Shown here: positions 50,650-58,866 of the stretch, piece by piece | How positions within the stretch are numbered: position 1 is the first letter of the stretch | Layout of the letters: every line of letters starts with the position of its first letter | Source of the DNA: a bacterium | GTDB taxonomy: Bacteria > Armatimonadota > Fimbriimonadia > Fimbriimonadales > Fimbriimonadaceae | Direction of reading: 5' to 3' | Length of the DNA stretch: 64,000 bases | NCBI GenBank assembly: GCA_027483535.1 | Contig: JAIXUN010000002.1 | Span: 1-64,000, forward strand | Position numbers and translations under genes: made by a program | The notes under the pieces: generated by a model | Seen by the model: the letters and a program-made list of their open reading frames with translations, nothing else | What the model was told of the DNA's origin: nothing | The model's database searches: none

Positions 50650-51719
50650 CCGCTGCGACCGGAGGCCGCATTGGCGGTTCCCAACCGGAGGTCGATGGAT
50701 CGTTCGTGATCACTTGCCCAACTTCGGCAAACGGTGAAGAGAGCACCGGCCTTTGCTTTGCGGGTGACGAGAAGTATTTGAATCAGGCGAAGGCTTCCAT
50801 CGTCGGTGCGGTCATTGTTCCGGAGTCCACGGTGGACTTTCCGAAGCCCCACATTTTGCACAAGAATCCCCGCGCGGCTTTCGCGATGTTCTTGGGGATG
50901 AATGTTCGGCCGTTGCCCATCGAACCCGGCATTCACCCGCAAGCGGTGGTGCACCCCGATGCGACCGTTGGCGAGCACGTTTCCATTGGCGCCTTCGTGG
51001 TTATTGAAAGAGGGGCGGTGATCGGAAACGGCACCAAGATCTACCCTCACGCTTTTATTGGCGAGAACTGCCGATTAGGGGAAAGGTGCGTGGTTTATCC
51101 TCACGCGGTTCTGGTGCAAGACGTTGTTCTTGGGAATCGGTCGGTGGTGGGCAGTGGCACGGTTCTCGGTTCAGACGGCTTCGGCTTTGTGTGGACCGGA
51201 TCGGAGCAGTTCAAGGTTCCGCAGGTCGGGTCGGTCGAGTTTGGAGACAACGTGGAAACGGGGGCAATGACAGCCGTAGATCGGGCGACATTTGGCACCA
51301 CGCGCATTGCGAGCGGGACCAAGTTGGACAACTTTGTCCACGTGGGGCACAACGTCTCCGTGGGATCGAACAGCGTCATCGCCGCGTTCACGGGCATCTC
51401 CGGCAGCGTCAAAATCGGCGATCGGGTGACGGTTGCGGGTCAGTGCGGCTTTGGAGAGCATGCCGAGATCGGTAGCGACATTCAGTTAGGCGGCCGAGCC
51501 GGGGTGACGGGCAAGTTGCTGAACCCAGGAGCGTACATGGGTTACCCGGCGGTGCCGATCATGGACGGGCTCAAGGCGCTGAAGCTGTCGACAAAGCTGC
51601 CTGAATACGTTCAGCGCATCAAAGATTTAGAGAAGCGGCTCGCCGCACTTGAAGCGAAGCTTGTTGAATCCGAACTTGGTGAATCCGAATCCGGTGAAGG
51701 CGCGGGAGAATCGAGTTGA
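50610..51719 (+). CDS. lpxD: UDP-3-O-acylglucosamine N-acyltransferase
   Basis: 369 residues. An N-terminal uridine-binding domain (SWTLSEIAAATGG) is followed by hexapeptide beta-helix repeats; DNFVHVGHNVSVG has the catalytic His pair, SDGFGFVW and GYPAVPI are family blocks. A C-terminal coiled coil (about 335-369) ends Glu-rich. It adds the second acyl chain in lipid A synthesis. It overlaps the gene before by 40 nt and lpxC by TTGA. Confidence 0.94.
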   Translation: MAIQPKSWTLSEIAAATGGRIGGSQPEVDGSFVITCPTSANGEESTGLCFAGDEKYLNQAKASIVGAVIVPESTVDFPKPHILHKNPRAAFAMFLGMNVRPLPIEPGIHPQAVVHPDATVGEHVSIGAFVVIERGAVIGNGTKIYPHAFIGENCRLGERCVVYPHAVLVQDVVLGNRSVVGSGTVLGSDGFGFVWTGSEQFKVPQVGSVEFGDNVETGAMTAVDRATFGTTRIASGTKLDNFVHVGHNVSVGSNSVIAAFTGISGSVKIGDRVTVAGQCGFGEHAEIGSDIQLGGRAGVTGKLLNPGAYMGYPAVPIMDGLKALKLSTKLPEYVQRIKDLEKRLAALEAKLVESELGESESGEGAGESS

Positions 51720-52513
51720 TCGTTCATCGCCGGACCGTTGCAAAGACTGTCGCCTTCGAGGGCGTGGGCCTTCATACGGGCGTGCCTGTGACGGTGACCT
51801 TCCAGCCGGGCGAGAAGGGTTTGTGGTTTCGGCTGGCGAGCGAGCGCGTAGAAGCGATTCCCGCGAACGTCAGCGACACGACTCGGTCGACCAAGGTGGG
51901 GTCGGTGGGGACGGTGGAGCACCTGATGAGCGCTCTGGCCGCACTTGGGATCACCGATGCTGAAGTAGAGTTCACCGCCCCGGAAGCGCCGGGCCTCGAT
52001 GGGAGTTCGGAGCCTTTCTGGCGACCGCTTGCGGAAGTCGGCACGACCGACTTAGGGACGCGAGAGCTCCGCGACCTATTCTCGCGGGTGTTTCTTCAGG
52101 AAGATGCGGTGAAGATCGCGGTTGGTAAGGGAAGCGGTCATTGGCGATTCGAGTTTGAGTGCGATGGTCGCTGGCCCCATTCCCAGCACTTTGAACTCGA
52201 GAAGCTCCCGGAGGGTTACGGTTCAGAAATCGCCCCGGCAAGAACGTTCGCCTTTCAAGAAGAAGTGCCTCACATCATCGCCGCCGGGCTTGCCAAGGGG
52301 CTGGATGGCGATTCGGCGCTGATTTTGGGCCCGGACGACTACCAGAACAAAGCCCGGTTTGTGGACGAACCCGTTCGGCACAAGTTGCTCGACCTCATTG
52401 GAGACCTTTATCTAGCGGGAGTGCCGATCGATGCGATCAATGTTGTAGGCACGCGGTCTGGCCACCGGTCAAACGTAAAGGCCGCCACGATGCTGTATCA
52501 GGCCACCCACTAG
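51716..52513 (+). CDS. lpxC: UDP-3-O-acyl-N-acetylglucosamine deacetylase
   Basis: 265-residue zinc enzyme, the committed step of lipid A synthesis. RTVAKTVAFEGVGLHTG opens it, TVEHLMSALAALGI carries the first zinc His, HKLLDLIGDLYL the second His and Asp, and the last His is in SGHRSN. It is shorter than the Escherichia coli protein (about 305) owing to a reduced tail. TTG start overlapping the lpxD stop. Confidence 0.94.
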   Translation: MIVHRRTVAKTVAFEGVGLHTGVPVTVTFQPGEKGLWFRLASERVEAIPANVSDTTRSTKVGSVGTVEHLMSALAALGITDAEVEFTAPEAPGLDGSSEPFWRPLAEVGTTDLGTRELRDLFSRVFLQEDAVKIAVGKGSGHWRFEFECDGRWPHSQHFELEKLPEGYGSEIAPARTFAFQEEVPHIIAAGLAKGLDGDSALILGPDDYQNKARFVDEPVRHKLLDLIGDLYLAGVPIDAINVVGTRSGHRSNVKAATMLYQATH

Positions 52514-52528
52514 GGTGAGTGTTTTGTC

Positions 52529-52879
52529 CTACTTTCGGTAGGTCAACTTATCCATTTCGCGAAGTTCTAAGGTGAGCGACGCTTCGCCGGATTCCACGGA
52601 CATGGGGAAGCACGCCTTTAGCTCTTCAAACATGCCGTCGGCTATCTTCACGCGAAGTTCGTCGGGTCTTCCGGTCAAGATTTGGACCGTAAGATGCACA
52701 AATCCTTCGGGTGCATCCGCTCCCATCGACCAGGCGGATCGGAGCGAGTGGTATCCCTTGATCGAGGCCGAAGCGATGGTTTCGAATGTTGCCAATTTGG
52801 CAACAAGGCGATCGAGAATGTCCTGGACATCCTGATTTTCCGCGACATCGCTGGTCGTTTCCAAATGGAGGTGCGGCAC
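52529..52879 (-). CDS. CHMI-like tautomerase (5-carboxymethyl-2-hydroxymuconate isomerase family)
   Basis: 116 residues. MPHLHLETTSDV at the start, with the catalytic Pro after Met, and GFVHLTVQILTGRP plus LTLELREMDKLTYRK match the CHMI family (HpaF), which isomerises a homoprotocatechuate breakdown product. The GTG start at 52879 keeps Pro as the first mature residue, and TAAAAT lies 5 nt before it. No other catabolic gene is near, so another role is possible. Confidence 0.8.
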   Translation of the reverse strand: MPHLHLETTSDVAENQDVQDILDRLVAKLATFETIASASIKGYHSLRSAWSMGADAPEGFVHLTVQILTGRPDELRVKIADGMFEELKACFPMSVESGEASLTLELREMDKLTYRK

Positions 52880-53057
52880 GCCTTATTTTAGCTCCAAGGC
52901 AAGTTTTTATCACTTCGGGGCTGATTGTTCATCCCAACGCCTTAACAGAACGGGACGAGTGGGCATTTGACTCGTACAATTGCGAGCGGAAGGGAGTCTT
53001 CTTCGGTTTGGGGTTCATAAATGCGCCAAAATAAAAAGACCTCTCAAGGGTGAATCT

Positions 53058-53540
53058 ATGTCGAGCGCAGTGAGTCGAGCCGGTTTGCACTACCTGACGG
53101 TTCAGGATGTTCTTTGGATCAACCTGCAACTCACCCGCAAGGTGAATCACTATTCCTTTGCGAAGCTGGAAGAAGGCACCTTCTACCAGTACGCCTACGG
53201 CACCAGCAACTCTCTGCTTGCTCAAGCGGCTCGCTTCCTTCCCGGTTTCGTCCGCATCAAGCCTTTCGAAGGGAACAACGATGCGACGGCTTTCGCTTCG
53301 CTGGCCTGCTTCTTGGCGCTGAACGGTCGCACGCTCACCGTAACCGACGGTGATGAGGCAGTCGCATGGTTCGACAAGGTTTCGACCAAGCAGGTGGATG
53401 CTGTGCAGGCTCTGGAATCGGCCACGCACGAGGGTCACTCGCACGAGGATATCGGTCACCCGCTTGCTACCCGTCAGGCAATGGTCGACGAACTGAGTCG
53501 GTTCAGCAAGACCTTAGAAATCCTCGGCGCTCGCGCTTAA
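53058..53540 (+). CDS. Fic/Doc-fold protein with altered active site
   Basis: 160 residues. YAYGTSNSLLAQAARFLPG and KPFEGNNDATAFASLACFLALNG align with Doc/Fic proteins. The Fic motif HPFxEGNGR is changed: the catalytic His is Lys68 and the Arg is lost, while PFEGN remains. The protein probably does not transfer AMP or phosphate in the normal way; a structural or binding role is possible. The ATG at 53058 is chosen because upstream codons lack homology. No antitoxin gene lies next to it. Convergent with coaBC, overlapping by 4 nt. Confidence 0.7.
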   Translation: MSSAVSRAGLHYLTVQDVLWINLQLTRKVNHYSFAKLEEGTFYQYAYGTSNSLLAQAARFLPGFVRIKPFEGNNDATAFASLACFLALNGRTLTVTDGDEAVAWFDKVSTKQVDAVQALESATHEGHSHEDIGHPLATRQAMVDELSRFSKTLEILGARA

Positions 53541-54736
53541 ACGCGGGACTTTTCGAGTTCCACCAGTTGGGTGAGCAGCCATTTGGCGCAGGCGGTTTTG
53601 CTCTGCCGACCGCTTTGCTTTCTGGTCCCATCCTGCAGTAACAGCGTCAGTTCGTTTTGATCAGAATCGAACCCGATGGCGGTGTTACTCACGTCGTTCA
53701 CCGCAATTCCGATCACGCCTTTGCGCTTCATCTTCTCGGTGGCTTTCTCTAAGTTGTCGTCGGGCTCTGCGGCAAACGCGAGCGCCAGCGCATTTGGATG
53801 GTGTTTGACGATCTCGGCGAGCACATCTGGGTTGGCGACCAACTCCAAGGCGATCTCGTTCGACTCTCGCCGCATCTTGCCCTTGATCCGGTTTGCCGGG
53901 CGATAGTCGGCGACAGCGGCCGCCCCAATCACCCAATCTGGGTTGGCTACTGATTTTGTCGCCGCAAGCATCTCTTCGGCGGTCTGAACGCGAATGACGT
54001 GAGCCCCCTTAGGCAGTGGCGCTTTTTGGGGTCCGGCGACAACGGTCACGGTCGCCCCCATTTGTAGAGCCGCAGCCGCCAGTGCCGATCCCATTTTTCC
54101 GCTCGACCGGTTGGTGAGATAGCGAACGTCGTCGATGGGCTCCTGGGTGGGCCCGCTGGTGATCAGGATGTGCTTTCCGGCGAGGAGGGCGGGAGTGTCG
54201 AGATGGTCGCGCACGAAGGTGACGATCTCGGCGATGGAAGCAAGTTTGCCCTGACCGTTTTCTCCGCAGGCAACATCGCCTTCCACGGGCTGAATGAACT
54301 CCACGCCTCGCTCGGTGAGCGCCTGAATCGCGGCCTGGGTTGCCTCGTGGGAGTACATGTTGGGGTTCATCGCGGGCGCTATGAACAGAGGCCGGTCGGT
54401 GGCGAGAGCGATGGTGGTGAGCATGTCGTCTCCCACACCTGCCGCGATCTTGTTGATGGTGTTTGCGGTGGCGGGGGCGATCACGACGGCGTCGCACTGC
54501 CTTGCCCAATCAATATGCGCCATTCGACCCGTGATCGGCTCTTCGAACGTATCGACCAGGCACGGGTTGCCCGTGAGCCCTTCAAATAAAGCGGGCAGAA
54601 CAAACTTCTGTGCGGAATCGGTTAGGCACACGCGCACCGAGTACCCCGCTCGCATGAATTCGCGCGCGATATCGGCGGCGCGGTAGGCGGCGATGCTTCC
54701 GCTGACGCCTAGAACGAGGGTTTTGGTAGCTGCCAT
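53537..54736 (-). CDS. coaBC: Bifunctional phosphopantothenoylcysteine decarboxylase/synthase
   Basis: 399 residues. The CoaC half (1-180) is a flavoprotein with GSIAAYRAADIAREF, the active motif APAMNPNMY and the CGENGQGK loop. The CoaB half (190-399) has TSGPTQEPIDDVRYLTNRSSGKMG. Together they make 4'-phosphopantetheine from phosphopantothenate for CoA. Follows gmk in the same direction after a short gap. Confidence 0.94.
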   Translation of the reverse strand: MAATKTLVLGVSGSIAAYRAADIAREFMRAGYSVRVCLTDSAQKFVLPALFEGLTGNPCLVDTFEEPITGRMAHIDWARQCDAVVIAPATANTINKIAAGVGDDMLTTIALATDRPLFIAPAMNPNMYSHEATQAAIQALTERGVEFIQPVEGDVACGENGQGKLASIAEIVTFVRDHLDTPALLAGKHILITSGPTQEPIDDVRYLTNRSSGKMGSALAAAALQMGATVTVVAGPQKAPLPKGAHVIRVQTAEEMLAATKSVANPDWVIGAAAVADYRPANRIKGKMRRESNEIALELVANPDVLAEIVKHHPNALALAFAAEPDDNLEKATEKMKRKGVIGIAVNDVSNTAIGFDSDQNELTLLLQDGTRKQSGRQSKTACAKWLLTQLVELEKSRV

Positions 54737-54760
54737 GTGATGGTTCTTAGCCCCTTTTTC

Positions 54761-55327
54761 TCAGCCAAAGAGGGCTTCCAGCTTTTCCACGACAGCGGAA
54801 ACGCTCTCGTTGACGATTCGGTGGTGATATTTGTCGGCAACGGCCATTTCGGCTCGGGCGTTGTCCAGTCGCCGCTCGATAGAATGCAGGTCGTCTAGCC
54901 CACGGGACCGAATTCGCCGCTCCAGTTCTTCTCCGGAAGGGGGGAGTAAGAACACACCAACAGCATCGGAGCGAAGCGGGAAGACGGCGAGCGCTCCTTG
55001 AACATCGATCTTCAGGATGGCGATGGTGCCCTCCGCGAGCATCTTCTCAAGGTCGTTGAGAGGGGTGGCGTAGTAGTTGTCGTGCACTTTCTTGTATTCC
55101 AAGAAAGCGCCCTCGTCGATCAGTCGATGGAAGTCGTCTTCGGTGACAAAGTGGTAGTCGATGCCGTTTACTTCCGTTCCTCGTGGCTTGCGAGTCGTGT
55201 AGGCGACCACTCGCTTCACTCGTGGGTTGATCTTGGCCCACTCGTCGATGACGGTGTCTTTACCCACCCCGCTGGGGCCGCTTATCACGAGAAGTCGACC
55301 AAGGGCCGTGCTGGCAGAATCTGGCAT
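54761..55327 (-). CDS. gmk: Guanylate kinase
   Basis: 188 residues. The P-loop ISGPSGVGKDT (residues 13-23) has Asp where Ser is usual. AYTTRKPRGTEVNGIDYHFV and the lid KIDVQGALAV follow the family. It turns GMP into GDP. TAAACT stands 9 nt before the ATG. gmk beside coaBC is a common arrangement (often with rpoZ between). Confidence 0.94.
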   Translation of the reverse strand: MPDSASTALGRLLVISGPSGVGKDTVIDEWAKINPRVKRVVAYTTRKPRGTEVNGIDYHFVTEDDFHRLIDEGAFLEYKKVHDNYYATPLNDLEKMLAEGTIAILKIDVQGALAVFPLRSDAVGVFLLPPSGEELERRIRSRGLDDLHSIERRLDNARAEMAVADKYHHRIVNESVSAVVEKLEALFG

Positions 55328-55339
55328 CTACTCTCTAGT

Positions 55340-56074
55340 TTAACTGAGAGCGTCGGTTGAACGGAGTTTGCGCAGACTTGCAGCGATCACCGCGTTCACA
55401 GAAGAAGGATTCACCCGCTCGGGATGACTTCTGCCGCCTGCACCCCCGGACCCCGCTAGTCCAGACCCAGCCACTCGAGACTTGGTAAAGCTTGCGGCGA
55501 GAGGGAAGGACAGATCGCTCCACTGCGACGGCGCCAGGTTGTCGGCAGAGGCAATGATGAGCAAATGCCCTCGGAAAGATTGGATCCCAACCGACTGAAG
55601 AACGTCCGCGCTTGGTTCAATCAAGATGACCATTGGGACCAATAGGGATCGGTCTTCCAGTGCTTGGGCGACGGTTTCTGCCGCCGTGGCCGTTGCGAGC
55701 AGGATCTTGGGGTTTACGGCTCCAACGATCTGAAGCAGGGATTGTTTGGCAATGGATGCGCTGAGGTTCGAATCGCTCGCCGTGCCGTACGCTGCCCATC
55801 GAACAGACCGAAGGAGGTCGGGGCGCAGGTCTTCGTACGCGGCATGATCGGTCGCCTCGTTGACAACCACGACCATGAGTGGCAGATCACGATATCCCTC
55901 GAAGTGAACAATGAGTTCTGTCTCCGGAATGCGTTGAAGGCCGGTTGGTACGGTTGCCGGGCGCACGGTTTGAAGTCCCGAATTTTGAGCGGGCTTAAGG
56001 GACGGTTTTGAAGCGATCGACGGAGATCGCGAAAAGGTTGAGGCGTCGTTGCCCACAGCGATATTGTATAGCAA
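55340..56074 (-). CDS. Hypothetical protein between ssb and gmk
   Basis: 244 residues from a TTG at 56074; the GTG at 56056 is an alternative. No family recognised. The first 40 residues are Ser/Pro-rich, the middle (about 60-190) resembles an alpha/beta fold (ELIVHFEGYRDLPLMVVVVNEA and PKILLATATAAETVAQ), and the tail is Gly-rich. It lies 121 nt downstream of the ssb stop, past a terminator. Confidence 0.55.
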   Translation of the reverse strand: MLYNIAVGNDASTFSRSPSIASKPSLKPAQNSGLQTVRPATVPTGLQRIPETELIVHFEGYRDLPLMVVVVNEATDHAAYEDLRPDLLRSVRWAAYGTASDSNLSASIAKQSLLQIVGAVNPKILLATATAAETVAQALEDRSLLVPMVILIEPSADVLQSVGIQSFRGHLLIIASADNLAPSQWSDLSFPLAASFTKSRVAGSGLAGSGGAGGRSHPERVNPSSVNAVIAASLRKLRSTDALS

Positions 56075-56131
56075 AGGATCTACTTTTTATCAGTGAATCC
56101 TGATGTGACCATTATTGTTAACAGGCTCAAA

Positions 56132-56181
56132 CAAAAAAGCCCCTTCGCCGCAAAAGAGTTTCCTCTGGGCAAAGGGGCCTT
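56132..56181 (-). terminator. Terminator after ssb
   Basis: On the minus strand AAGGCCCCTTTGCC pairs with GGCGAAGGGGCTTTTTTG, with a T-tract on its 3' side. It lies just past the ssb stop at 56196. Confidence 0.75.
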
Positions 56182-56195
56182 GGAGTCGGTCCTGA

Positions 56196-56627
56196 TTATT
56201 CGTCTGCGAACGGGTCGTATTCGTCTGCAGCAGGTGCGACAGGCTGTCGGGGGCGAGCGCCTCCGGCGGCGGGTTCGGGGCGAGTGTATCCTCCACCGTC
56301 ATCGTCGCGAGGTCGGTCGAGACCATTCACGTTGTCGGCTACGATCTCCACGATTTCGCGGTTGTTGCCGTCTTTGTCTTGGAACTTGCGGGTGTCTAGT
56401 CGACCATCGACCGCCACGAGCCGTCCTTTTGCAAGGTAGTTGGCAACGTAGTCGGCGGTTTGTCCCCATGCCTTGATGCGGAAGAAGTCAGCATCGGGCG
56501 AGCCGTCTTGGGGTTTGATGCGCTTGTTGACCGCAATGGAGAACTCCACCACGTTTTTGCCCGTGGAGGTGGTTCGCAGTTCCGGGTCGCGCACTAGGCG
56601 ACCGATCAAAACGACTCGATTGACCAT
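56196..56627 (-). CDS. ssb: Single-stranded DNA-binding protein
   Basis: 143 residues. The OB fold (1-105) begins MVNRVVLIGRLVRDPELRTT, then a Gly/Pro/Arg-rich linker and an acidic tail ending DPFADE, which recruits partner proteins. TAAGAT stands 6 nt before the ATG. It follows rpsF, the usual rpsF-ssb order, but rpsR and rplI are missing after it. Confidence 0.95.
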   Translation of the reverse strand: MVNRVVLIGRLVRDPELRTTSTGKNVVEFSIAVNKRIKPQDGSPDADFFRIKAWGQTADYVANYLAKGRLVAVDGRLDTRKFQDKDGNNREIVEIVADNVNGLDRPRDDDGGGYTRPEPAAGGARPRQPVAPAADEYDPFADE

Positions 56628-56668
56628 GGATTTATCTTAGCCCTTTGCCTCGTTTCGCGTGCCTGAAA

Positions 56669-56962
56669 TTAGGCTTCGGTCTTGAGGATGGTGTGTCGGA
56701 TGACGTCGTCGCTGATGCGCATGAGTCGGTTGAGCTCAGCAGGCACATCGGCGGCGGCTTCGAAGTTCATGAGAACGTAGATGCCGTCCTTGAGACCGTT
56801 GATTTCGTAAGCCAGCTTTCGCTTGTCCCACTTGCCTGCCTTCTCGACGGCGCCGCCCTTGTCTTCGACGACTTTCTTGAATCGATCGGCGATCTTTTGA
56901 ACTTCATCGTCCTTGAGGTCAGGTCGGACGATATAAAACGCTTCGTATTTGCGGTTTGCCAT
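56669..56962 (-). CDS. rpsF: 30S ribosomal protein S6
   Basis: 97 residues. ANRKYEAFYIVRPDLKDDEV and GKWDKRKLAYEINGLKDGIYVLMNFEA are S6 sequences. The ATG at 56962 follows AAAGGGAAAATT and gives the normal length. A TATAAT box at 57042-57047 is the likely promoter. The tail is short (DDVIRHTILKTEA). Confidence 0.96.
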   Translation of the reverse strand: MANRKYEAFYIVRPDLKDDEVQKIADRFKKVVEDKGGAVEKAGKWDKRKLAYEINGLKDGIYVLMNFEAAADVPAELNRLMRISDDVIRHTILKTEA

Positions 56963-57041
56963 AATTTTCCCTTTGGATTTCGCCGCCAGCGGGTGAGGTT
57001 CCTCGGTCGGAGGACACACCATCGCAGCAGGGTGAATCGGG

Positions 57042-57047
57042 ATTATA
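57042..57047 (-). promoter_or_regulatory. Consensus -10 box of the rpsF-ssb transcript
   Basis: TATAAT on the minus strand. A CGGACA-like -35 may lie about 19 nt upstream. The leader to rpsF is about 75 nt. Confidence 0.5.
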
Positions 57048-57111
57048 CCGCGATCCATGGGAACCCTGTCCGAAGGCGATGGCTAAGGACGGACAATCGT
57101 TGGGTTTCGAT

Positions 57112-57459
57112 TCATTTATCTACTGACTCCACGAAAGCCTGCATGCGATCAAGCCGAGCGTTCCAAACGTCGACTTGCTCCTGAATCCACGCGTTCGCCT
57201 GAGTCAGAGCCGCGACATCCAACGAATAAGTCCGCACACGCCCTACCTTCTGCGAGGTGACCAACCCGGCTTTTTCCAAAATCGCCATGTGCTGAGTGAA
57301 GGAGGGCAGCGCCATGCCGAACGGTTCGGCCAGGGCCCCGGTAGACGCCGGACCTATTGCCAACCGACTGATCACCGCTCGACGAGTTGGATCGGAGAGA
57401 GCGTGAAGCACCGAACCAACCGGGTCGTCAGCTACCGGAAGGGCGGAACCACTAGGCAT
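57112..57459 (-). CDS. ArsR-type HTH regulator paired with an AHSA1 protein
   Basis: 115 residues. VLHALSDPTRRAVISRLAIGPAS and PFGMALPSFTQHMAILEKAGLV form the winged helix. There are no cysteines at the metal site, so it is not a metal sensor of the arsR type. The ATG at 57459 overlaps the preceding gene by 8 nt. ArsR regulators paired with SRPBCC/AHSA1 proteins are common, but the signal is unknown. Confidence 0.87.
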   Translation of the reverse strand: MPSGSALPVADDPVGSVLHALSDPTRRAVISRLAIGPASTGALAEPFGMALPSFTQHMAILEKAGLVTSQKVGRVRTYSLDVAALTQANAWIQEQVDVWNARLDRMQAFVESVDK

Positions 57460-57946
57460 CGAGCGACCGAGCGAGTTTGTCGAGGGTTTGCATGCCAAGC
57501 TCCACCGCGCCGAACCCGATGACCATCTTGCGACGTTCGGGAGACGGGTGAATCTGCCGCAAGGTAACGATGGTCGACCCTTCCGCGCTATCGTCGAAGG
57601 TGATGGTCATGCGAAAACGGTTGGGATCGTCTGCTTGCGAGGTGCCGTGGATCCAAACGATCCGCTCGTTCGGAATGATCTCCACGAACTCGATTCGGTT
57701 GTCAAAGACATGCCCGTTCGGAGCAACCATGTCGAAGCTCCAAACAACCCCCACGTTTGCAGCGGGAGCTTCGTGAACCTGGCAGACAAAACCTTCCGGA
57801 CCAAACCACTGAAACATCTTTTCCGGGTCGATCCAAGCTTGAAAAACCTTTTCCCTGCCTGCCCGAACGACGCGAGTGAGAACAATTTCGCGCTCCAGCT
57901 CGCCAGAAGAATAGAAGGAAGACGTTACATCGGAATACTTAGGCAT
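57452..57946 (-). CDS. SRPBCC/AHSA1-domain protein
   Basis: 164 residues. LTRVVRAGREKVFQAWIDPEKMFQWFGPEGF and FDDSAEGSTIVTLRQIHPSPERR follow the AHSA1 family, a helix-grip fold with a ligand cavity. It is coupled to the ArsR-type regulator. TATACT stands 7 nt before the ATG. The ligand is unknown. Confidence 0.85.
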   Translation of the reverse strand: MPKYSDVTSSFYSSGELEREIVLTRVVRAGREKVFQAWIDPEKMFQWFGPEGFVCQVHEAPAANVGVVWSFDMVAPNGHVFDNRIEFVEIIPNERIVWIHGTSQADDPNRFRMTITFDDSAEGSTIVTLRQIHPSPERRKMVIGFGAVELGMQTLDKLARSLDA

Positions 57947-57953
57947 TTAACTA

Positions 57954-57959
57954 AGTATA
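57954..57959 (-). promoter_or_regulatory. Candidate -10 box of the AHSA1-ArsR operon
   Basis: TATACT, 7 nt before the ATG at 57946; fits a leaderless transcript. Confidence 0.45.
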
Positions 57960-58070
57960 TCCATCCATTGAGAACATGAAAGGAATCTTTTTGCCGAGCG
58001 ATTGCCTTTCATCCACTTTTCTGCAATTTGATTGAACATGTTTTTAGGATTTTCGCCAATAACATAAGTC

Positions 58071-58859
58071 ATGGACGTGCTTTCGAGGAATCACGTAACG
58101 GTCTTGCCTGGAGAAGGGCCCACCATCCTTTACGCTCACGGCTTCGGCTGCAACCAAGGGATGTGGTCCGACATCACTCCTGCGTTCGAGGGCAAGTACC
58201 GCCAAGTTCTTTTCGACTATGTCGGTTCTGGAAAATCCGACCTATCCGCTTTCGATCGCGTTCGTTACGGACATCTCAGCGGCTACGCCCAAGACATTCT
58301 GGAAGTGTGCGAAGCCCTGAACATCACCGAAAACGTGATCTGCGTGGCGCACTCGGTGAGCTGTTCGATCGCGATGCTGGCTTCCATCATTCAGCCCCAA
58401 TTGTTTCGGCACATTGTGATGGTAGGCCCCAATCCTTGTTTCGTGAACGATCCTCCTTACGTCGGCGGATTCGAAAGGCAGGACCTTGAGGAGTTACTCG
58501 AACTCCTCGACCGGAACTTTATGGGCTGGGCAGACCTTCTTGCTCCGGTAGCGGGCGGGGAAAGCGATTCCGCCGGGCAGCGATTGCACGAGAGTTTCTG
58601 TTCCACTGACCCAAATACCACCCGATATTTCGCGCATGCCACGTTCTTTGCCGACAACCGAGAGGACTTGCCGAAGGTGCAAACTCCGTGCCTCATCCTT
58701 CAGCACAAGCACGATACTTTGGCGCCGCAGGTGGTCGGAGAATATTTGCATCAACATCTGCCCAAAAGTGAGCTTAGAATGTTAGAGGTTGCCGGACACT
58801 GTGCACACATGAGCCACCCCGAACTTGTTATTGACGCTATCCGATCTGTGACAGGTTAA
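58071..58859 (+). CDS. rsbQ: RsbQ-like alpha/beta hydrolase
   Basis: 262 residues, clearly the RsbQ type (also the D14/KAI2 group of strigolactone/karrikin receptors). LSRNHV, AHGFGCNQGMW, LFDYVGSGKSDLSAFD, VMVGPNPCF, FCSTDPNTTRYFA and EVAGHCAHMSHPE all match. The nucleophile is Ser95 in AHSVS (usually GHSVG), His is in GHCAHMSH. In Bacillus subtilis RsbQ works with the PAS protein RsbP. Here a PAS-GGDEF gene follows after 7 nt. Confidence 0.92.
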   Translation: MDVLSRNHVTVLPGEGPTILYAHGFGCNQGMWSDITPAFEGKYRQVLFDYVGSGKSDLSAFDRVRYGHLSGYAQDILEVCEALNITENVICVAHSVSCSIAMLASIIQPQLFRHIVMVGPNPCFVNDPPYVGGFERQDLEELLELLDRNFMGWADLLAPVAGGESDSAGQRLHESFCSTDPNTTRYFAHATFFADNREDLPKVQTPCLILQHKHDTLAPQVVGEYLHQHLPKSELRMLEVAGHCAHMSHPELVIDAIRSVTG

Positions 58860-58866
58860 AGGTGCC

